Part shown: piece by piece, positions 14,923-16,306 of the stretch | Position numbering within the stretch: the first letter of the stretch is position 1 | Layout: every line of letters starts with the position of its first letter | NCBI GenBank assembly: GCA_964637695.1 | Contig: CAZWVF010000055.1 | Coordinates: 1 to 16,306 of the forward strand | Source: JAGLTZ01 sp964637695 | Lineage (GTDB): Bacteria > Blakebacterota > Blakebacteria > Blakebacterales > Blakebacteraceae | DNA: 16,306 nt | Direction: 5' to 3' | Notes under the pieces: model-generated | What the model saw: only the letters and a program-made list of their open reading frames with translations | Told to the model about the DNA's origin: nothing | Database searches by the model: none | Translations under genes and position numbers: made by a program

Positions 14923-16306
14923 CTATTCAGACTCTTTCAGAATAATGCCTTCAAGATCGTAGTCTATTGAGCCTACAACCTCCACTCTTACGATCTCTCC
15001 CGGCAGGGGCATCGGGGTATCCGGTGCTCTCTCGAGGTATATCCCCTGATCCACCTCCGGTGCATCCCACGGCGTCCGCCCCAGCAGGGAGAAGGGTTCC
15101 AGATCGACGAGTTCTTCGTCGATCATCACATCCACGACCGTGCCGATGAGCGACTCGTTCAGTTCGCGTGCGATATCCTGTTGAACCCGCAGCAGCTCGC
15201 TGCTGCGTCTCTCCATCTCCTCGACCGGAAGCTGACCCTCCATCCCGAAAGCCGGAGTGCCCTCCTCCGGGGAATAGGTGAATACGCCGAGGCGCTCGAA
15301 TCGCACCTTCCTGATCAGATCGACGGTATCTATAAAATCTCTTTCGCTCTCACCCGGGAAACCGACGATGATGCTGGTGCGCATCGCGATTCCGGGCACT
15401 CTCTCCCTGATCTTCTCCAGAAGCTCCAGGAGGGCTCCCGGTCCCATTCCACGTCCCATTGCTTCCAGTATACGCTCTGAACCGTGCTGAATGGGGATAT
15501 CCAGATACGGAACGATGTGTTGTGCCCCGGCCATGACCTCCAGCAGATCATCTGTGATCCTGGATGGGTATGCGTACATCAGCCTTATCCATTCGAGTTG
15601 ATCCACCTCACGGTCCAGACTTCCGATCAGATCGGCCGGACCGGGACGCAATCCATCAGGTGAAGGAGGGAGATCTGAACCGTAACGGGTCGTATCCTGG
15701 GCGACTACGATCAGCTCTCTGACTCCCCCTTCGGCCAGCATCCCGGCTTCTTCCAGCAGTATGTCCGGTTCGATCGAACGGGTCGAACCACGCATCAGGG
15801 GGATGGCGCAGAAGGTACAGGGATTGCTGCAGCCTTCGGCGATCTTAAGGTACGCATAGTGACCCGGGGTGGTCAGTTTCCTCGATCGCGTGATAAGGAG
15901 GTCATCCGATCCATGTGCTGAACCGGCAGTGTTGATCGCACCCCGCTCCTCAGCGATGACTGTACACACCTCCAGCATCTCACCCGGGTCGACCAGTCCG
16001 AGAAAGCGGTCCACTTCGGGCAGTTCCGCCTTCAGCTCCTTCATGAACCTGACCGGCAGACAGCCGGCCACTACGATTGCCGGAGCTCTATCACTAAGCT
16101 TGAATTCGGCGGCGTTGAGGATCTCTTCTATCGATTCCTCCCTGGCCGCCTCGATGAAGCCGCACGTGTTGACCACAACTATATCTGCATCCGCCGGATC
16201 GTCCGCGATCTCGAATCCGCCGCCTTCGAGTGTTCCCATGGCTTTTTCAGAATCGACCAGGTTCTTGGCACAGCCCAGGGTGAGAAATGCAATGGAACAG
16301 GAGATG
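14923..16306 (-). CDS. rimO: Ribosomal protein S12 methylthiotransferase RimO (5' end cut by window)
   Basis: Radical SAM enzyme that adds a methylthio group to an aspartate of ribosomal protein S12, using two iron-sulfur clusters. The frame is open to the window edge, and the text TLGCAKNLVDSEKAMG (16281-16234) shows the true N-terminus lies upstream of the ATG at 16239. About 460 residues are visible, so only a few are missing. The N-terminal cluster cysteines are in LGCAKN (near 16270-16272), NTCGFIEAAREES (C26 counted from the 16239 ATG) and VAGCLPVR (C60). The radical SAM CxxxCxxC is EGCSNPCTFC (C137, C141, C144). The C-terminus is a TRAM domain. NTCGFIEAAREES and LGCAKNLVDSE point to RimO rather than MiaB. 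Ends 85 bp before the toxin gene on the same strand. Confidence 0.93.
   Translation of the reverse strand, partial: ISCSIAFLTLGCAKNLVDSEKAMGTLEGGGFEIADDPADADIVVVNTCGFIEAAREESIEEILNAAEFKLSDRAPAIVVAGCLPVRFMKELKAELPEVDRFLGLVDPGEMLEVCTVIAEERGAINTAGSAHGSDDLLITRSRKLTTPGHYAYLKIAEGCSNPCTFCAIPLMRGSTRSIEPDILLEEAGMLAEGGVRELIVVAQDTTRYGSDLPPSPDGLRPGPADLIGSLDREVDQLEWIRLMYAYPSRITDDLLEVMAGAQHIVPYLDIPIQHGSERILEAMGRGMGPGALLELLEKIRERVPGIAMRTSIIVGFPGESERDFIDTVDLIRKVRFERLGVFTYSPEEGTPAFGMEGQLPVEEMERRSSELLRVQQDIARELNESLIGTVVDVMIDEELVDLEPFSLLGRTPWDAPEVDQGIYLERAPDTPMPLPGEIVRVEVVGSIDYDLEGIILKESE

Noticed and set aside
1..16306. CRISPR arrays, tRNA or rRNA genes, intact insertion sequences with transposase
   Set aside because: No regularly spaced repeats, no RNA gene sequence and no transposase-like frame were seen anywhere in the window.

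Overview
The window reads as a chromosomal segment of a Gram-negative bacterium, most likely from the FCB supergroup or a neighbouring candidate phylum (inference). The evidence is a short primary sigma factor of the Bacteroidota/Chlorobi style, an LpxH lipid A hydrolase, Lgt, and dTDP-sugar genes for an outer-membrane glycan. Many genes have clear Shine-Dalgarno sequences and the base composition is moderately GC-rich, which argues against typical Bacteroidota. I cannot name the species.

Layout. 1-73 is the right end of a dispersed palindromic repeat. 143-1911 (+) holds rmlA and rmlB, the first two steps of dTDP-rhamnose or a related dTDP-sugar. They converge on a minus-strand run 6317-1939: an AAA/DUF4143 ATPase, rarA, lgt and a LemA-like membrane protein. 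The first three are joined by short stop/start overlaps or spacings. In front of the ATPase lies a promoter covered by two operator-like palindromes. 6501-7496 (-) is a membrane-anchored M23 peptidase and 7630-8487 (-) is the primary sigma factor, with a strong sigma70-type promoter and a leader of about 190 nt. 8906-12501 (-) is tdh-kbl (threonine to glycine) followed by a CapA-family metallophosphatase. 12660-13406 (+) is lpxH. 13424-14837 (-) is an AbiEii/AbiEi-type toxin-antitoxin pair with toxin first and an apparently leaderless promoter. 14923-16306 (-) is rimO, cut by the window edge only at its N-terminus.

The most unusual thing seen is a 160-bp palindromic element (9892-10051). It has 19-bp terminal inverted repeats and sits in frame inside capA, between the signal peptide and the catalytic domain, adding about 53 codons. 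A second copy begins the window and matches it at 64 of 73 positions. It resembles in principle the protein-coding palindromic elements known from Rickettsia, but the sequence family is not one I recognise.

Most of the remaining content is housekeeping. The accessory parts are the palindromic repeats, the DUF4143 ATPase with its operator array, and the toxin-antitoxin pair.
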